Assembly (NCBI RefSeq): GCF_020172685.1
Contig: NZ_CP083986.1
Location: forward strand, 506,802-570,801
Origin: [Mycobacterium] nativiensis
GTDB taxonomy: Bacteria; Actinomycetota; Actinomycetes; Mycobacteriales; Mycobacteriaceae
Length of the DNA: 64,000 bases
Reading direction: 5' to 3'
Below, in pieces: positions 9,945 through 18,709 of the stretch. The notes beneath the pieces are model-generated. The model searched no databases, was not told the DNA's origin, and saw only the letters and a program-made list of their open reading frames with translations. Both the position numbers and the translations under genes were made by a program. How positions within the stretch are numbered: position 1 is the first letter of the stretch; each line of letters starts with the position of its first letter.

Positions 9945-11693
9945 ATGACAGCGCAGGCTGAGAGGGTGGAGGTCGATCGGGGCGCGGTCGCGACCGCCCG
10001 TCGCCGGCGGCGCTACGACCGCAACCACCCGCACTACAAGTGGATCGCGCTGTCCAACACCACCCTGGGCGTGCTGCTGGCCACCATCAACGGCTCGATC
10101 GTGCTGATCTCGTTGCCCGCGATCTTTCGTGGCATCGGCCTGAACCCGCTGGATCCGTCGAACGTCAGCTACCTGCTGTGGATGCTGATGGGCTACCTGC
10201 TGGTGTCGGCGGTGCTGGTGGTGTTCTTCGGGCGCCTCGGCGACATGTTCGGCCGGGTGCGCATCTACAACTGGGGTTTCGTGGTGTTCACGGTCGCGGC
10301 GATCGCGCTGTCGATCGACCCCTTCCACCTCGAACCCGGCGCCATGTGGCTGATCGGATGGCGGGTGGTCCAGGGTGTCGGCGGGGCCATGCTGATGGCG
10401 TCGTCGGCGGCGATCCTCACCGATGCGTTTCCGGCCAATCAGCGCGGCATGGCGCTGGGGGTCAACCAGGTGGCCGCCGTCGCCGGGTCGTTCCTCGGCC
10501 TGGTGATCGGCGGGCTGCTGTCGGAATGGGACTGGCGGGCGGTGTTCTGGGTCGGCGTGCCGATCGGGGTGCTCGGCACCATCTGGTCGCTGCGATCGCT
10601 GCACGAACTCGGTGAGCGGGCGCCGGCCAAGCTGGACTGGGCGGGTACGGCGACGTTGGGCCTCGGCCTGACCGTGCTGCTGACCGCGATCACGTACAGC
10701 ATTCAGCCGCACGGGACCTCGCCGACCGGTTGGGGCAGCCCCGCCGTGCTGGGCTCGCTGGCGCTCGGGGTCGCCCTGCTGGTGTTGTTCTGCTTCATCG
10801 AGCTGCGGGTGGCCGCCCCGCTACTCGACGTGCGGCTGTTCAGGATTCCGGCGTTCGGCCTGGCCAATGCGGCAGGACTGCTGGCCGCGATCGGGCGCGG
10901 CGGCCTGCAGTTCATGCTGATCATCTGGCTGCAGGGCATCTGGCTGCCGCTGCACGGGTTCAGCTTCGAATCCACGCCGCTGTGGTCGGGCATCTACCTG
11001 CTGCCGATGACGGTGGGCTTCCTGGTGGCCGGGCCGGTGGCCGGGGTGCTGTCGGACCGGCACGGTGCGCGGCCGTTCACGGTCGGCGGCATGGTGCTGA
11101 TGGCGGTGACGTTCGTGGCGTTGGTCGCGCTCCCGGTGGACTTCGACTACCGGGTGTTCGCGGCGTTGGTGTTCCTCAATGGTCTGGGCGGCGGGATCTT
11201 CACCGCGCCCAACAGTGCCGTGGTGATGTCCAGCGTGCCGGCGGAGCACCGCGGCGCGGCGTCGGGCGTGCGGGCCACGTTCTTCAACGCCGGCACGTCG
11301 CTGTCGATCGGCATCTTCTTCTCGCTGATGGTGATCGGGTTGGCCAACACGCTGCCGGGCGCGCTGGAGGCCGGCCTGCAGCAGCAGGGCGTCTCGGCCG
11401 GGGTCGCCGGTCAGGTGGCCAACACGCCGCCAGTGGGCAGCCTGTTCGCGGCGTTCCTGGGCTACAACCCGATCGGCGAACTGTTGGGGCCCTCCGGGGC
11501 GCTGGATCAGCCCGGCGTCGATGCGCAGGCCCTGACCGGGCACGCCTTCTTCCCGCAGTTGATCTCCGGGCCGTTTCACACCGGCTTGGCGGTGGTGTTC
11601 GCCGCTGCCGCGGTGATGATGGTGCTCGGCGCGCTGACGTCATGGTCGGCGCCGGGGCGGTACTCCGCTGAGCCCCTGGACCTGAAGGACTGA
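9945..11693 (+). CDS. MFS drug exporter of the DHA2 (EmrB/QacA) type
   Basis: This is an integral membrane proton antiporter of 582 residues with about 14 hydrophobic segments. The N-terminus is cytoplasmic and very basic ([13 protein letters not shown]). The MFS motif A region reads [16 protein letters not shown], and motif C is seen in segment 5 ([17 protein letters not shown]). DHA2 proteins export lipophilic cations or drugs; the substrate here is unknown. ATG 9945 follows GGGGGA and was preferred over ATG 9909, which lies inside the inverted-repeat region. A terminator hairpin follows the gene. Confidence 0.88.
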   Translation: MTAQAERVEVDRGAVATARRRRRYDRNHPHYKWIALSNTTLGVLLATINGSIVLISLPAIFRGIGLNPLDPSNVSYLLWMLMGYLLVSAVLVVFFGRLGDMFGRVRIYNWGFVVFTVAAIALSIDPFHLEPGAMWLIGWRVVQGVGGAMLMASSAAILTDAFPANQRGMALGVNQVAAVAGSFLGLVIGGLLSEWDWRAVFWVGVPIGVLGTIWSLRSLHELGERAPAKLDWAGTATLGLGLTVLLTAITYSIQPHGTSPTGWGSPAVLGSLALGVALLVLFCFIELRVAAPLLDVRLFRIPAFGLANAAGLLAAIGRGGLQFMLIIWLQGIWLPLHGFSFESTPLWSGIYLLPMTVGFLVAGPVAGVLSDRHGARPFTVGGMVLMAVTFVALVALPVDFDYRVFAALVFLNGLGGGIFTAPNSAVVMSSVPAEHRGAASGVRATFFNAGTSLSIGIFFSLMVIGLANTLPGALEAGLQQQGVSAGVAGQVANTPPVGSLFAAFLGYNPIGELLGPSGALDQPGVDAQALTGHAFFPQLISGPFHTGLAVVFAAAAVMMVLGALTSWSAPGRYSAEPLDLKD

Positions 11694-11727
11694 GCCGGGC
11701 ATTCGCCCCGGCGACGCGACCAACGCG

Positions 11728-11764
11728 AAAGCCTCGCATGCCACGACGCGTGCGGGGCTTTTTC
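11728..11764 (+). terminator. Intrinsic terminator after the MFS gene
   Basis: A stem of AAGCCTCGCA with TGCGGGGCTT (one G-T pair) is followed by TTTT. It lies about 35 bp after the exporter stop codon. Confidence 0.8.
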
Positions 11765-11813
11765 GTCTGATCGTCAATCCGTGTACCTGCGCCGGTAGCG
11801 AGTATCTCTCCAG

Positions 11814-11870
11814 ATCTAGTTGACAAATCAACTAGATGGCCTATTCTCGAGATAGTTAACAAGTCAACTA
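11814..11870 (+). promoter_or_regulatory. Promoter with two MarR-like palindromic operators upstream of doxX-type gene
   Basis: The first operator is a perfect palindrome, CTAGTTGACAAATCAACTAG (11816-11835), extendable by AT on each side. The second (11853-11870) repeats it with one arm mismatch: TAGTTAA, CAAG, TCAACTA. Their centres are 36 bp apart. A promoter is embedded: TTGACA at 11820-11825, a 16-bp spacer, then TATTCT at 11842-11847. Operator 1 therefore covers the -35 box and operator 2 covers the transcription start. Half-site shape suits a MarR-family repressor, but no such gene lies nearby. Confidence 0.75.
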
Positions 11871-11925
11871 GATGTCGCCGGGGTCCTGAACTCATCCGCG
11901 GGCGGCCTTTGGGAAGGAGTCCGCA

Positions 11926-12351
11926 ATGGACATCGTGATTCTGATCGGCCGAATCCTGTTCGCCGTCGTGTTCATCGGCGGTGCGCTGGGGCACTTCACC
12001 CAGACCGACGCCATGGCGGCCTTCACCGAGAGCAAGGGCATCAAGCCCGGCAAACTCGCGGTGCTGGGCTCGGGGGCGTGGATGCTCGCCGGCGCGACCC
12101 TGGTGATCCTGGGCGCGTGGGCCGACCTCGGCGCACTGATGCTGGCGGTCTTCCTGTTGCCGACGGCGTTCGTCATGCACGGGTACTGGCGCGAACAGGA
12201 CCCGCAGGCCAAGGCTGCTGAGCAGCTCCACTTCAGTAAGGACATCTCGCTGGCCGGAGCGGCCCTGGCGCTGTTCGGCTTCTTCGTCACCGCCGGCGGC
12301 GCCACCGGGCTGCAACTGACCGGCCCGCTGTTCGCGTCGCTCGCCGGCTAA
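11926..12351 (+). CDS. DoxX-family membrane protein
   Basis: This is a 141-residue protein with four hydrophobic segments and the DoxX pattern at the start (LIGRILFAVVFIGGALGHF, then ESKGIKPGKLAVLGSG). DoxX proteins are inner-membrane components, some of which sit with superoxide- or thiol-handling partners in mycobacteria; the biochemical role here is not shown. The strong GAAGGAGT site ahead of ATG 11926 fixes the start. The gene stands alone, between the two-operator promoter and a hairpin, so it is probably an inducible single-gene unit. Confidence 0.85.
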   Translation: MDIVILIGRILFAVVFIGGALGHFTQTDAMAAFTESKGIKPGKLAVLGSGAWMLAGATLVILGAWADLGALMLAVFLLPTAFVMHGYWREQDPQAKAAEQLHFSKDISLAGAALALFGFFVTAGGATGLQLTGPLFASLAG

Positions 12352-12376
12352 GTCGGTACGGCCGCAAAAAGCCCCA

Positions 12377-12413
12377 CGGCCCGGTTCTGCGCGACGGTCG
12401 CAGAACCGGGCCG
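12377..12413 (+). terminator. Long GC hairpin after the DoxX gene
   Basis: There is a perfect 15-bp stem (12377-12391 with 12399-12413) and a 7-nt loop, without a T-run. It begins 26 bp after the stop, as tail-less mycobacterial terminators often do. Confidence 0.6.
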
Positions 12414-12522
12414 CCGCGGTCTCGTTCTGGTACCAAAGTGACTGGTGTGGCAGCGGGTGCGGCGCCAATCCGGCGGCATCACTGCACGTCAGAGACCCTC
12501 GACACACCCGGGACGCGTGGAG

Positions 12523-12551
12523 TTGACCGCATCCGGATGGTGGGGCACTAT
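12523..12551 (+). promoter_or_regulatory. Sigma-70-type promoter driving the M-box leader
   Basis: TTGACC (12523-12528), a 17-bp spacer and CACTAT (12546-12551) give a near-consensus promoter whose expected start, about 12558, falls just before the riboswitch. Confidence 0.6.
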
Positions 12552-12560
12552 GGAGCACGC

Positions 12561-12730
12561 AAGCACCTCGTTAGGTGAGGCGTCTGCACGGACATAGGCC
12601 ACTGACCCCGAACGTCGAAAGACGCCCCGGGTCAGGACAGCTCCTCCCGGCTTAAGGGTTGAGCCCAAGTGGCTTCCTGCCCCTCGCGGGCCAGGACACG
12701 CCGTGTAGTGCCGAAGCTCTGACGAGTGGG
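12561..12730 (+). promoter_or_regulatory. M-box (ykoK) magnesium riboswitch
   Basis: The characteristic M-box blocks occur in order: CTCGTTAGGTGAGGC (12568-12582), then ACGTCGAAAGACGCC, CGGGTCAGGACAG, and finally AGTGCCGAAGCTCTGACGA near 12708-12725. These match the ykoK-leader consensus, in which three arms are clamped together by Mg2+. Downstream come a GC hairpin, a 26-codon ORF with a strong ribosome site, and the gene at 12967. By recall M. tuberculosis has M-boxes before Rv1535 and before the PE20 operon; this locus is at a different chromosomal position. Confidence 0.93.
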
Positions 12731-12784
12731 GTGCGGCCTTTCCGACAGTCGTCGGGGTTGCCTCCCAAAGCATGCGGTGAAACC

Positions 12785-12801
12785 GGCGCGCGAAGCGCGC
12801 C
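12785..12801 (+). promoter_or_regulatory. GC hairpin between the M-box and the leader ORF
   Basis: A 7-bp stem GGCGCGC/GCGCGCC is closed by a GAA loop, 55 nt after the aptamer and 10 nt before the ribosome site of the leader ORF. It could be the expression platform (tail-less terminator or ribosome blocker) of the riboswitch. No T-run follows. Confidence 0.45.
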
Positions 12802-12827
12802 CGCGACCGAGAGGAGGTGAGGGACGC

Positions 12828-12908
12828 ATGAGTTCCGGTGATAGTCCGAGCCGATATCTGACTTCTGTTCCGTCCCCATCCGCACGGTCGCTTACCGCCT
12901 CCAGCTGA
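12828..12908 (+). CDS. Putative 26-residue leader peptide downstream of the M-box
   Basis: ATG 12828 is preceded by a near-perfect ribosome site (GAGGAGGTGAGGG, 12811-12823). The ORF runs 26 codons to TGA 12906-12908. The peptide starts MSSGDSPSRYLTSVPS and is rich in Ser and Pro (three prolines). Its position, between a Mg2+ riboswitch and a small gene, recalls the mgtL-type leaders of enterobacteria, in which ribosome stalling at prolines reports Mg2+ status. It may instead be a functional small protein. A hairpin (arms 12933-12938 and 12946-12951) sits between its stop and the next ribosome site. Confidence 0.55.
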   Translation: MSSGDSPSRYLTSVPSPSARSLTASS

Positions 12909-12966
12909 GCCACGATCTGGCCTCCGGCTGAGCGCGTAGCGCCGTTACGCGACTAGGAGGCCCATC

Positions 12967-13170
12967 ATGGTTGCGATCGCATACACCGACATCACGGCGC
13001 CGGCCCCCCGTGCCACGAGCACGGCGAAGAAGCTGGACCCCCGACGGGGTGCGCCTGCCGCGCCTGCCTCAGACCCGGTGGTCGACATGGCCACCCGGCT
13101 GCTCAGCGGTCCCCTGCACCAGATGTACGCACTCCTGTGGCGCGTCGGGGTGCTGACCGTCGACAACTGA
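12967..13170 (+). CDS. Small protein under M-box control (67 residues, unknown function)
   Basis: AGGAGG at 12955-12960 precedes ATG 12967, and the ORF ends at TGA 13170. The N-terminal half is low-complexity (Ala, Pro, Thr, Lys, Arg). The C-terminal half (DPVVDMATRLLSGPLHQMYALLWRVGVL) could form an amphipathic or membrane-surface helix. It is the first full gene after the Mg2+ riboswitch, so its level should rise when Mg2+ is low. It may be related to Rv1535, the small protein behind an M-box in M. tuberculosis, but this is a guess from context and size. It converges with the ctpH operon. Confidence 0.7.
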   Translation: MVAIAYTDITAPAPRATSTAKKLDPRRGAPAAPASDPVVDMATRLLSGPLHQMYALLWRVGVLTVDN

Positions 13171-13192
13171 GGTCAATCGAGGTCGGCCGAGG

Positions 13193-13468
13193 TCAGGCCT
13201 CTTCGAGCGCCTCGCCGATCTGCTCGAGAACTTCGTTGCGGTGGTTGCTGGCCAGAATGTGGCCGGCAGCCACCGCGACGGCTACCGGCCAGTCGATGAT
13301 TTCGAAAGCCGCCAGCAGCGCCAGTCCGCCGTAGTAGGCGAGCTGCTCCGGCCGCGGCACCGTGACCTTGCCGAACAGCGGTAACTCCACCGCGAAGCCC
13401 GCCGCCTCCTTGATATGGGCCACCGCCTCCCGCTGCGACGCCGTGTTCCGCGGCTTTTCCGCCATCAT
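13193..13468 (-). CDS. Conserved 91-residue protein coupled to ctpH (Rv0424c homologue)
   Basis: This is a 91-residue protein with one likely membrane segment (AYYGGLALLAAFEIIDWPVAV) and an acidic C-terminus (LEQIGEALEEA). Its ATG overlaps the ctpH stop as ATGA, giving tight coupling, and the same pairing exists by recall in M. tuberculosis (Rv0425c-Rv0424c). It may be an accessory subunit of the P-type ATPase, but no function is established. Confidence 0.8.
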   Translation of the reverse strand: MMAEKPRNTASQREAVAHIKEAAGFAVELPLFGKVTVPRPEQLAYYGGLALLAAFEIIDWPVAVAVAAGHILASNHRNEVLEQIGEALEEA

Positions 13469-16400
13469 GAGCCTCCTGGTGGCGATGGGTCGCCGGATGG
13501 TTGGGCCACGGTCTTTCCGCGGCGAGAGCCAGTGTCCCCATTGTGCACAAGTCGCAACACCGGCGCGGGGTGATCCTCGGGCGCCGGGGCGCCGTCCGGT
13601 CGTCGCGGTCCCGGCACGATGAACTCGGTGGGCGGCGCCTCGTCGCCGGGTGCGGACAGCAACCGGGGCACCACCGCCGCACCGATGGTGGCCACCGTCG
13701 CCGTACCCAGTGCCTGCGTCCAGCCCAGCGGGCCCAGCGGGGTGCAGCCCAGCAGCTGGCTGACACCCGGGATCGTGATCAAGGTCCCCATGACCCCGAG
13801 CGAGCCGACGGCGGTCGCCACCACCACCGGGTCGCGCGAGTCCAGCAGTGTCTGGCCCAGCTGCGTGGCGACCAGCGACACCAGCGCAACCGTCGACGCG
13901 CGCTGCTGGCGCCCGGTCACCGAGGCCAGCGCCCACGCGCCCACCGCCGCCGATGCCGTCGTCACCCCGCGCACCGCCACCGTGCGCCACAGCGCGCGCT
14001 CGTCCGGACCGCGGCCACCGGCGGCGGCGGCCTCCTCGCTGAGCGAGCTGACCGCCAGCGCGGTGGCCGGCAGCGCATCGGTGAGCATGTTGACCAGCAA
14101 CAGCTGTCGGGCGTTCAGCGGTGAGCGCCCGGTGATCGCGCTGCCGATGATCGCGAATGCCACCTCGCCGGCGTTGCCACCCAGCAGCACCGCCACCGCG
14201 GCCTGAACTCGCTGCCACAGTTCATGACCCTCGTCGAGTGCGTCCAGCAGCGCATGCACCCGACCGTCGAGCAGCACCACGTCGGCAGCGGTGCTCGCCG
14301 ATTCGCTGCCGTGCGCGACCACGGCGAGGCCGACGGTGGCGGCCCGGATCGCGGCCGCGTCGTTGGCGCCGTCACCGACCATCGCCGACACCTTGCCGGT
14401 GCGTTCCAGCGTCTGGACGACCTGAACCTTGTTCTCCGGCGACATCCGGGCGAACACCACCCGCTCGTCCACCGCACGCTCCTGGCCCTTGCGTGACAAC
14501 GCATCCCAGTCCGCGCCCGTGATCACCTGGCCGGCGTCGATGGTCAGGCCCAACTCGCGGGCGATCGCGGTAGCGGTGACCGGATGGTCGCCGGTGATCA
14601 GCCGCACCGGGATATTACGGCGGTCGAGTTCGGCGAGCAGGTCGGCGGCCTCCGCACGCGGCGTGTCTGCGATCCCCAGAAGGCCGACGAAAGTCAGTCC
14701 GTCACCGCAGAATTCAGCGATATCCTCGGGATCCGGGTCATCACCGAGGCGGGCCAGCTGCTCGGCCGAGAGCTCACGCAGGGCAACCGCGATGACCCGC
14801 AGACCTTCTCCCGCCATGCCCAGCACGGTTTTTCGGACCTCCGGATCCCCGCCGCAGGCCGGACCGACGACCTCCGGGGCGCCCTTGACGGTCAGCACGG
14901 AGCCGTCGATTGACGCGGAGTAGCTGCGGCCGGACCGGAACGGCAGGTGGGCGACCTCCCCGCGGTCCGGGTCCACCACATCGGCTGCCATTGCGGCCTC
15001 GATGATCGCGGCGTCAGTGGCGTGCACCTGCCGGCCGTTGGTGGTGGGGGCGGCCTGCGCCGCGAACGTCAGGACCTGATCGGCGGAGTACCCCTGCGCG
15101 GGCTTCACCTGGGTCACCCGCAGCTTGTTCTGGCTCAGCGTCCCGGTTTTGTCGAAGCACACCACGTCAACCCGGCCGAGTGCCTCCACCGAGCGCGGAA
15201 TTCGCACCAGGACACCAGACTTGGCCAACCGCCGTGCCGACGACTGTTGCGCCAGGGTGGCCACCAGGGGCAGCCCCTCCGGGATCGCAGCAACGGCGAT
15301 GGCGATCCCCGAGGCCACCGATTGGCGCAGTCCGATCCGCCGGAGCATGCCCAGTCCGGTGACCAGGGTGCCGCCGGCCAGGCTGATCCGCCACGCCTTG
15401 CTGGTGAGCAGGCTCAACTGGTGCTGCAACCCGACCGCGGACTGTTCGCCGGCCACCAGTTCGGCAGCGCGGCGGCCGTGCGTGTCGCCGCCGGCCGCGG
15501 TCACCAGCGCGATCGCGGTGCCCGTCACCACCGTGGTGCCGGCGTAGACCATGCATTCCCGTTCGGCCAGCTCTGCGCCCGGCGTGGCTTCGACCTGTTT
15601 GACCACCGACAGCGATTCCCCGGTCAGCGACGACTCGTCGACCTCCAGGTCGTCGGCCTCGATCAGCCGGCCGTCGGCGGGCACCACCTCGTGCGGCCGC
15701 ACCTCGATCACATCGCCGGGGCGCAGATCTTCGGCGGCGACGTCGCAGTAGCCGCCGTCGGGAAGAACTTTGCGCGCGGGCGGAACCTGCTCGCTGAGCA
15801 GAACATTGAGCCGGCGCTCGGCGACCAGGCGCTGCGCGGCGGCCAGCATCGCGTTGCCGCCCAGCACCGAACCGACCAGCATGGCGTCGACGGGTGAACC
15901 CAGCACCGCGCTGGCCGCGGCGCCCAGCGCCAGCACCGGCGTGATCGGGTCGGCCAGTTCACCGCGCACCGCGTGGGCGAACTGCCAGAACAGGCGTGGC
16001 GGTGCCGTCTGCGCGCCGCGGCGGGCCAGGTCGACCGCCGCCAGGGCGGCGGACGCAGCGGGTCCGTGGGGATTCTCGGTAGGGACCAGCAGATCCGGCG
16101 GCGGCAGCACCGCCCGGACCTGGTCGACGGACATGGCATGCCACTCGTGGGTTGCCACCGGCCTGGGCGCGGTGGCGTCCACCGCACGGCGGGCCATCCA
16201 GTAGCCGGACAGCGCACCGGCGGCCGCGCCGGTGGTCACCGGTCCGGGCCCGCGGCCGCGCACTCCGGGTAGCAGCAGCAGTGCGCCCAATGTCGAAGCC
16301 CCGGTGGCGATCTCGATGCCACGGCGGCTGACTGACCGAGCTACTGGCAGCGCGTGCAGCACTCGCCACACCGCGGTCAGGTCCGTCAGCAACACATCGG

Positions 16401-17946
16401 CGCACCACGGCGGGGAGCCCTGCGCCGGCAGCATCCCCAGCGCCACATCGGCCGCTGCGAGTGCCTCGACGGCGGCTGTCGACAGTACCGCGACGTCATG
16501 GCCGTCGGCCTGGTAGGCGGCCACCGCGGCGGCCAGCGCCTCGTCCACCGACGCTCCGTCCAGTGGACGGATGTCGTCGAAGATCGGCCGCAGCTCTCCG
16601 AGCGTCTCGGACTCGACCGAGACCACCTCGACGTCGGCGTGTCGGGCTTCGGTGACCACCGCGGTGGCCAGCGGCAGCAGTGCAGGCTGGAATGACGCCT
16701 TCACGCCGGCCCGCGGCCCGATCTGATGCCAGCCCGCCTTGAGTCCGGGATCGTCGAGCAGGGACTGGGCTTGGGCCCACGTAGCTCGCAGTTCGTCGTC
16801 GTCGGCGCCGCGAACCTGCATCACCCGCAACTTCTCGCCGCACAGCACCCGCGGGTCGATGATCACGGTGTCGACCCGATCCAGCTCACGCAGGCTGCCC
16901 GGCCGCAGTACGACCGTGCCGTGCTGGTCGGCCAGGCCGCGGCCCAGCGTCGAGGCGAATGACTCACGCGCGGTGTGGGTGGCCTTCGGTGCCATCACCG
17001 CCGCGGCGGTGCCGGCCAGGTCCGGGCTGCGGGTCGCCGCGGCGATCACCCCGGCGCCGACGGCTTGGACCACCGAGGCGCGGTCCAGATGCCGTTCGAT
17101 CGGGCCCGGCGGCCGGGGGACGGGCCGGCGCTGGGCGATCACAGGCGGGTGTTCGGCGTACTCGGCCAGTTCCGGTTCGCGGCGACGCCAGGCGCGCTCG
17201 GCGGCACGTTCCTCCCCGGCGCGCATCGCCTCCACCGACAGGTCCACCGCCAGCGAGGTGGGCGCGGTGTTGAGGGTGTGCACGGCGGCGCTGGCCAGCG
17301 ACAACAGGGTATCGGTCGCCTGCTTGCCGATGTTGTCTTCCAACAGTGCGCGCAGCCGCGGCTGGTAGTTGACCACGGTGACGCCGGCTTCCAGGCCGAG
17401 CGGCAGGCTTGGCAGCCGCAGCAACCGTCCCGCCGTCGCCAGGCCCAGGCCGGCGACGTTGGCGCCGACCGTGAACGCCCGCAGCATCTGCGTCATGCCG
17501 TCGCCGGGCAGGCTGGTGGGTGTGCTGTTGCGCGGGAAAGGGGACACCCGGCGGTACTGGCTCTCGATGTCGGTGACCACCCGCAGCAGCTCTCGCATCG
17601 ACACGACGTCGGGGTCGGCTGCGTCGAGCCCGACGACCAGGCGTGACAGCGGATGGTTCAACCGGACCGAGGTGACCCCGGGCAGAGCGCGGGCTGCGGC
17701 CAGGACCGTGGTCGCCAGTTCGTCTCCGGTGGCTCCGTCAAGCCCGCGAACCTCGACCCAGGCCCGCTCCGGGCTGCGGAAGCATCGCCGGTTCAGGGCC
17801 GGGCCGGTGTCGTAAGCCGGCCAGACCGCCCCGGCCACTCCGGCTGCGGTCTGGATCGATGCGGTCACCAACGCGGAGCTGGCTTGGATGCCGAGATTCG
17901 CTGCGCGCAAAGGAAGAGAGTGCCGTATGGCACGGCCTAAATCCAC
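13465..17946 (-). CDS. ctpH: Large P-type ATPase, CtpH family
   Basis: This is a cation-transporting ATPase of 1493 residues, about twice the size of an ordinary P-type pump. The C-terminal half contains the catalytic core: TGES in the actuator domain, the phosphorylation site DKTGTLS, and GDGANDAAAI in the hinge. Membrane segment 4 reads AIPEGLP rather than CPC, which argues against a copper or zinc P1B pump and fits a Ca/Mg-like P2 type. The N-terminal half has heavy-metal-domain-like stretches and a degenerate P-domain-like segment. GTG 17946 lies 11 bp after the upstream stop and gives a length near the family's (about 1,539); longer starts would overlap the upstream gene. The transported ion is unknown. 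Confidence 0.92.
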   Translation of the reverse strand: MDLGRAIRHSLPLRAANLGIQASSALVTASIQTAAGVAGAVWPAYDTGPALNRRCFRSPERAWVEVRGLDGATGDELATTVLAAARALPGVTSVRLNHPLSRLVVGLDAADPDVVSMRELLRVVTDIESQYRRVSPFPRNSTPTSLPGDGMTQMLRAFTVGANVAGLGLATAGRLLRLPSLPLGLEAGVTVVNYQPRLRALLEDNIGKQATDTLLSLASAAVHTLNTAPTSLAVDLSVEAMRAGEERAAERAWRRREPELAEYAEHPPVIAQRRPVPRPPGPIERHLDRASVVQAVGAGVIAAATRSPDLAGTAAAVMAPKATHTARESFASTLGRGLADQHGTVVLRPGSLRELDRVDTVIIDPRVLCGEKLRVMQVRGADDDELRATWAQAQSLLDDPGLKAGWHQIGPRAGVKASFQPALLPLATAVVTEARHADVEVVSVESETLGELRPIFDDIRPLDGASVDEALAAAVAAYQADGHDVAVLSTAAVEALAAADVALGMLPAQGSPPWCADVLLTDLTAVWRVLHALPVARSVSRRGIEIATGASTLGALLLLPGVRGRGPGPVTTGAAAGALSGYWMARRAVDATAPRPVATHEWHAMSVDQVRAVLPPPDLLVPTENPHGPAASAALAAVDLARRGAQTAPPRLFWQFAHAVRGELADPITPVLALGAAASAVLGSPVDAMLVGSVLGGNAMLAAAQRLVAERRLNVLLSEQVPPARKVLPDGGYCDVAAEDLRPGDVIEVRPHEVVPADGRLIEADDLEVDESSLTGESLSVVKQVEATPGAELAERECMVYAGTTVVTGTAIALVTAAGGDTHGRRAAELVAGEQSAVGLQHQLSLLTSKAWRISLAGGTLVTGLGMLRRIGLRQSVASGIAIAVAAIPEGLPLVATLAQQSSARRLAKSGVLVRIPRSVEALGRVDVVCFDKTGTLSQNKLRVTQVKPAQGYSADQVLTFAAQAAPTTNGRQVHATDAAIIEAAMAADVVDPDRGEVAHLPFRSGRSYSASIDGSVLTVKGAPEVVGPACGGDPEVRKTVLGMAGEGLRVIAVALRELSAEQLARLGDDPDPEDIAEFCGDGLTFVGLLGIADTPRAEAADLLAELDRRNIPVRLITGDHPVTATAIARELGLTIDAGQVITGADWDALSRKGQERAVDERVVFARMSPENKVQVVQTLERTGKVSAMVGDGANDAAAIRAATVGLAVVAHGSESASTAADVVLLDGRVHALLDALDEGHELWQRVQAAVAVLLGGNAGEVAFAIIGSAITGRSPLNARQLLLVNMLTDALPATALAVSSLSEEAAAAGGRGPDERALWRTVAVRGVTTASAAVGAWALASVTGRQQRASTVALVSLVATQLGQTLLDSRDPVVVATAVGSLGVMGTLITIPGVSQLLGCTPLGPLGWTQALGTATVATIGAAVVPRLLSAPGDEAPPTEFIVPGPRRPDGAPAPEDHPAPVLRLVHNGDTGSRRGKTVAQPSGDPSPPGGS

Positions 17947-17956
17947 GCCCGCCCGA

Positions 17957-18445
17957 TCAGTGGCGCGCGCGAGCGCGGCTGCTGGTGCTGCTGGTGCCGC
18001 TGCGCGGCTGCCGTGCCGTGGTCTTCTTGGCCTGCGGGCTGCGCCGCGCACTTGACCCGGAGGCCGTATTCGCCGTCGATTTCACTGCCTTCAAGGGCGA
18101 TGCTGCGCTCGTCGGCTTCTTGACCGGCGCCGCCACCTTCGCGTCCGCGCCGTTCGACCGGTTGTTCAACTGCTTGATCACCAATGCGGTGCCCCCCACC
18201 GCCACCAGTATCGGCCACTCGACCAACCCGGCCGCGCCGAGTGCACCCAGGGTCAGTGCCGCCGCCGGGGTGGAGTGGCTGCCGCTGCTGAGTCCGCGCT
18301 GTGCGCCGCTGGCCGCACCTTTCACCCCGCCGATCACCCCGTTGACTGCCGCGCCACCTATCGCGCCGGCCGCCTCGGTGGTCATCGTCACGGCGCGGTT
18401 CGCCGCTCGGGTCAACTGTCGTACCGTCCCTGCGACGGCGTTCAT
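17957..18445 (-). CDS. Conserved protein upstream of ctpH (Rv0426c homologue)
   Basis: The protein has 162 residues. The first half is Gly/Ala-rich with one or two hydrophobic helices (GGAAVNGVIGGVKGAA; AALTLGALGAAGLVEWPILVAVGGTALVI). The second half is a Lys/Arg/Ser/Thr-rich tail reminiscent of histone-like or nucleic-acid-binding tails. ATG 18445 has an AGGGCAGGGAA ribosome site. It is followed by ctpH after 10 bp, so they share an operon. Function unknown. Confidence 0.78.
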   Translation of the reverse strand: MNAVAGTVRQLTRAANRAVTMTTEAAGAIGGAAVNGVIGGVKGAASGAQRGLSSGSHSTPAAALTLGALGAAGLVEWPILVAVGGTALVIKQLNNRSNGADAKVAAPVKKPTSAASPLKAVKSTANTASGSSARRSPQAKKTTARQPRSGTSSTSSRARARH

Positions 18446-18567
18446 GGGGATTCCCTGCCCTTCAATGTGAGGCAAATTGCGTAATTCAACCATCCTAGGC
18501 GCAGTTTGGTGAACCTCGGGCAATCCACACGGAATTCATAACTGCCGCGGTCGATGCGGCAATTCCT

Positions 18568-18706
18568 AGCCTCGCCTCTCCTGCGTCGAGCCTCGCTGAT
18601 CCGCCGGCTCCAGCTTCGCCTCTCCTCCGTCGAGCCTCGCTGACCCGCTGTATTAAAGCGGCGGCTCCAGCTTCGCCTCTCCTCCGTCGAGCCTCGCTGA
18701 CCCGCC
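18568..18706 (-). repeat. 57-bp MIRU-like tandem repeat, locus 1 (two units plus a degenerate third)
   Basis: Two near-identical units start 57 bp apart (reference triplet CCA at 18610 and 18667), with a decayed third copy at 18568-18600. The core is GCTTCGCCTCTCCTCCGTCG then AGCCTCGCTGA. On the minus strand the units are in one frame and read QRGSTEERRSWSRR repeatedly. The array fills the gap between xthA and the Rv0426c homologue, both on the minus strand. Related arrays are at 38.9 and 40.3 kb. Confidence 0.85.
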
Positions 18707-18709
18707 GGG

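Noticed and set aside
12632..12913. Short open frames in the M-box region on both strands
   Set aside because: The stretch is explained by the riboswitch consensus blocks. Only the 26-codon ORF with its ribosome site is kept.
18568..18706. Short repeats considered as a CRISPR array (also at 38.9 and 40.3 kb)
   Set aside because: The period is exactly 57 bp with no unique spacers and no cas genes; the whole unit repeats, as in MIRU-type elements.
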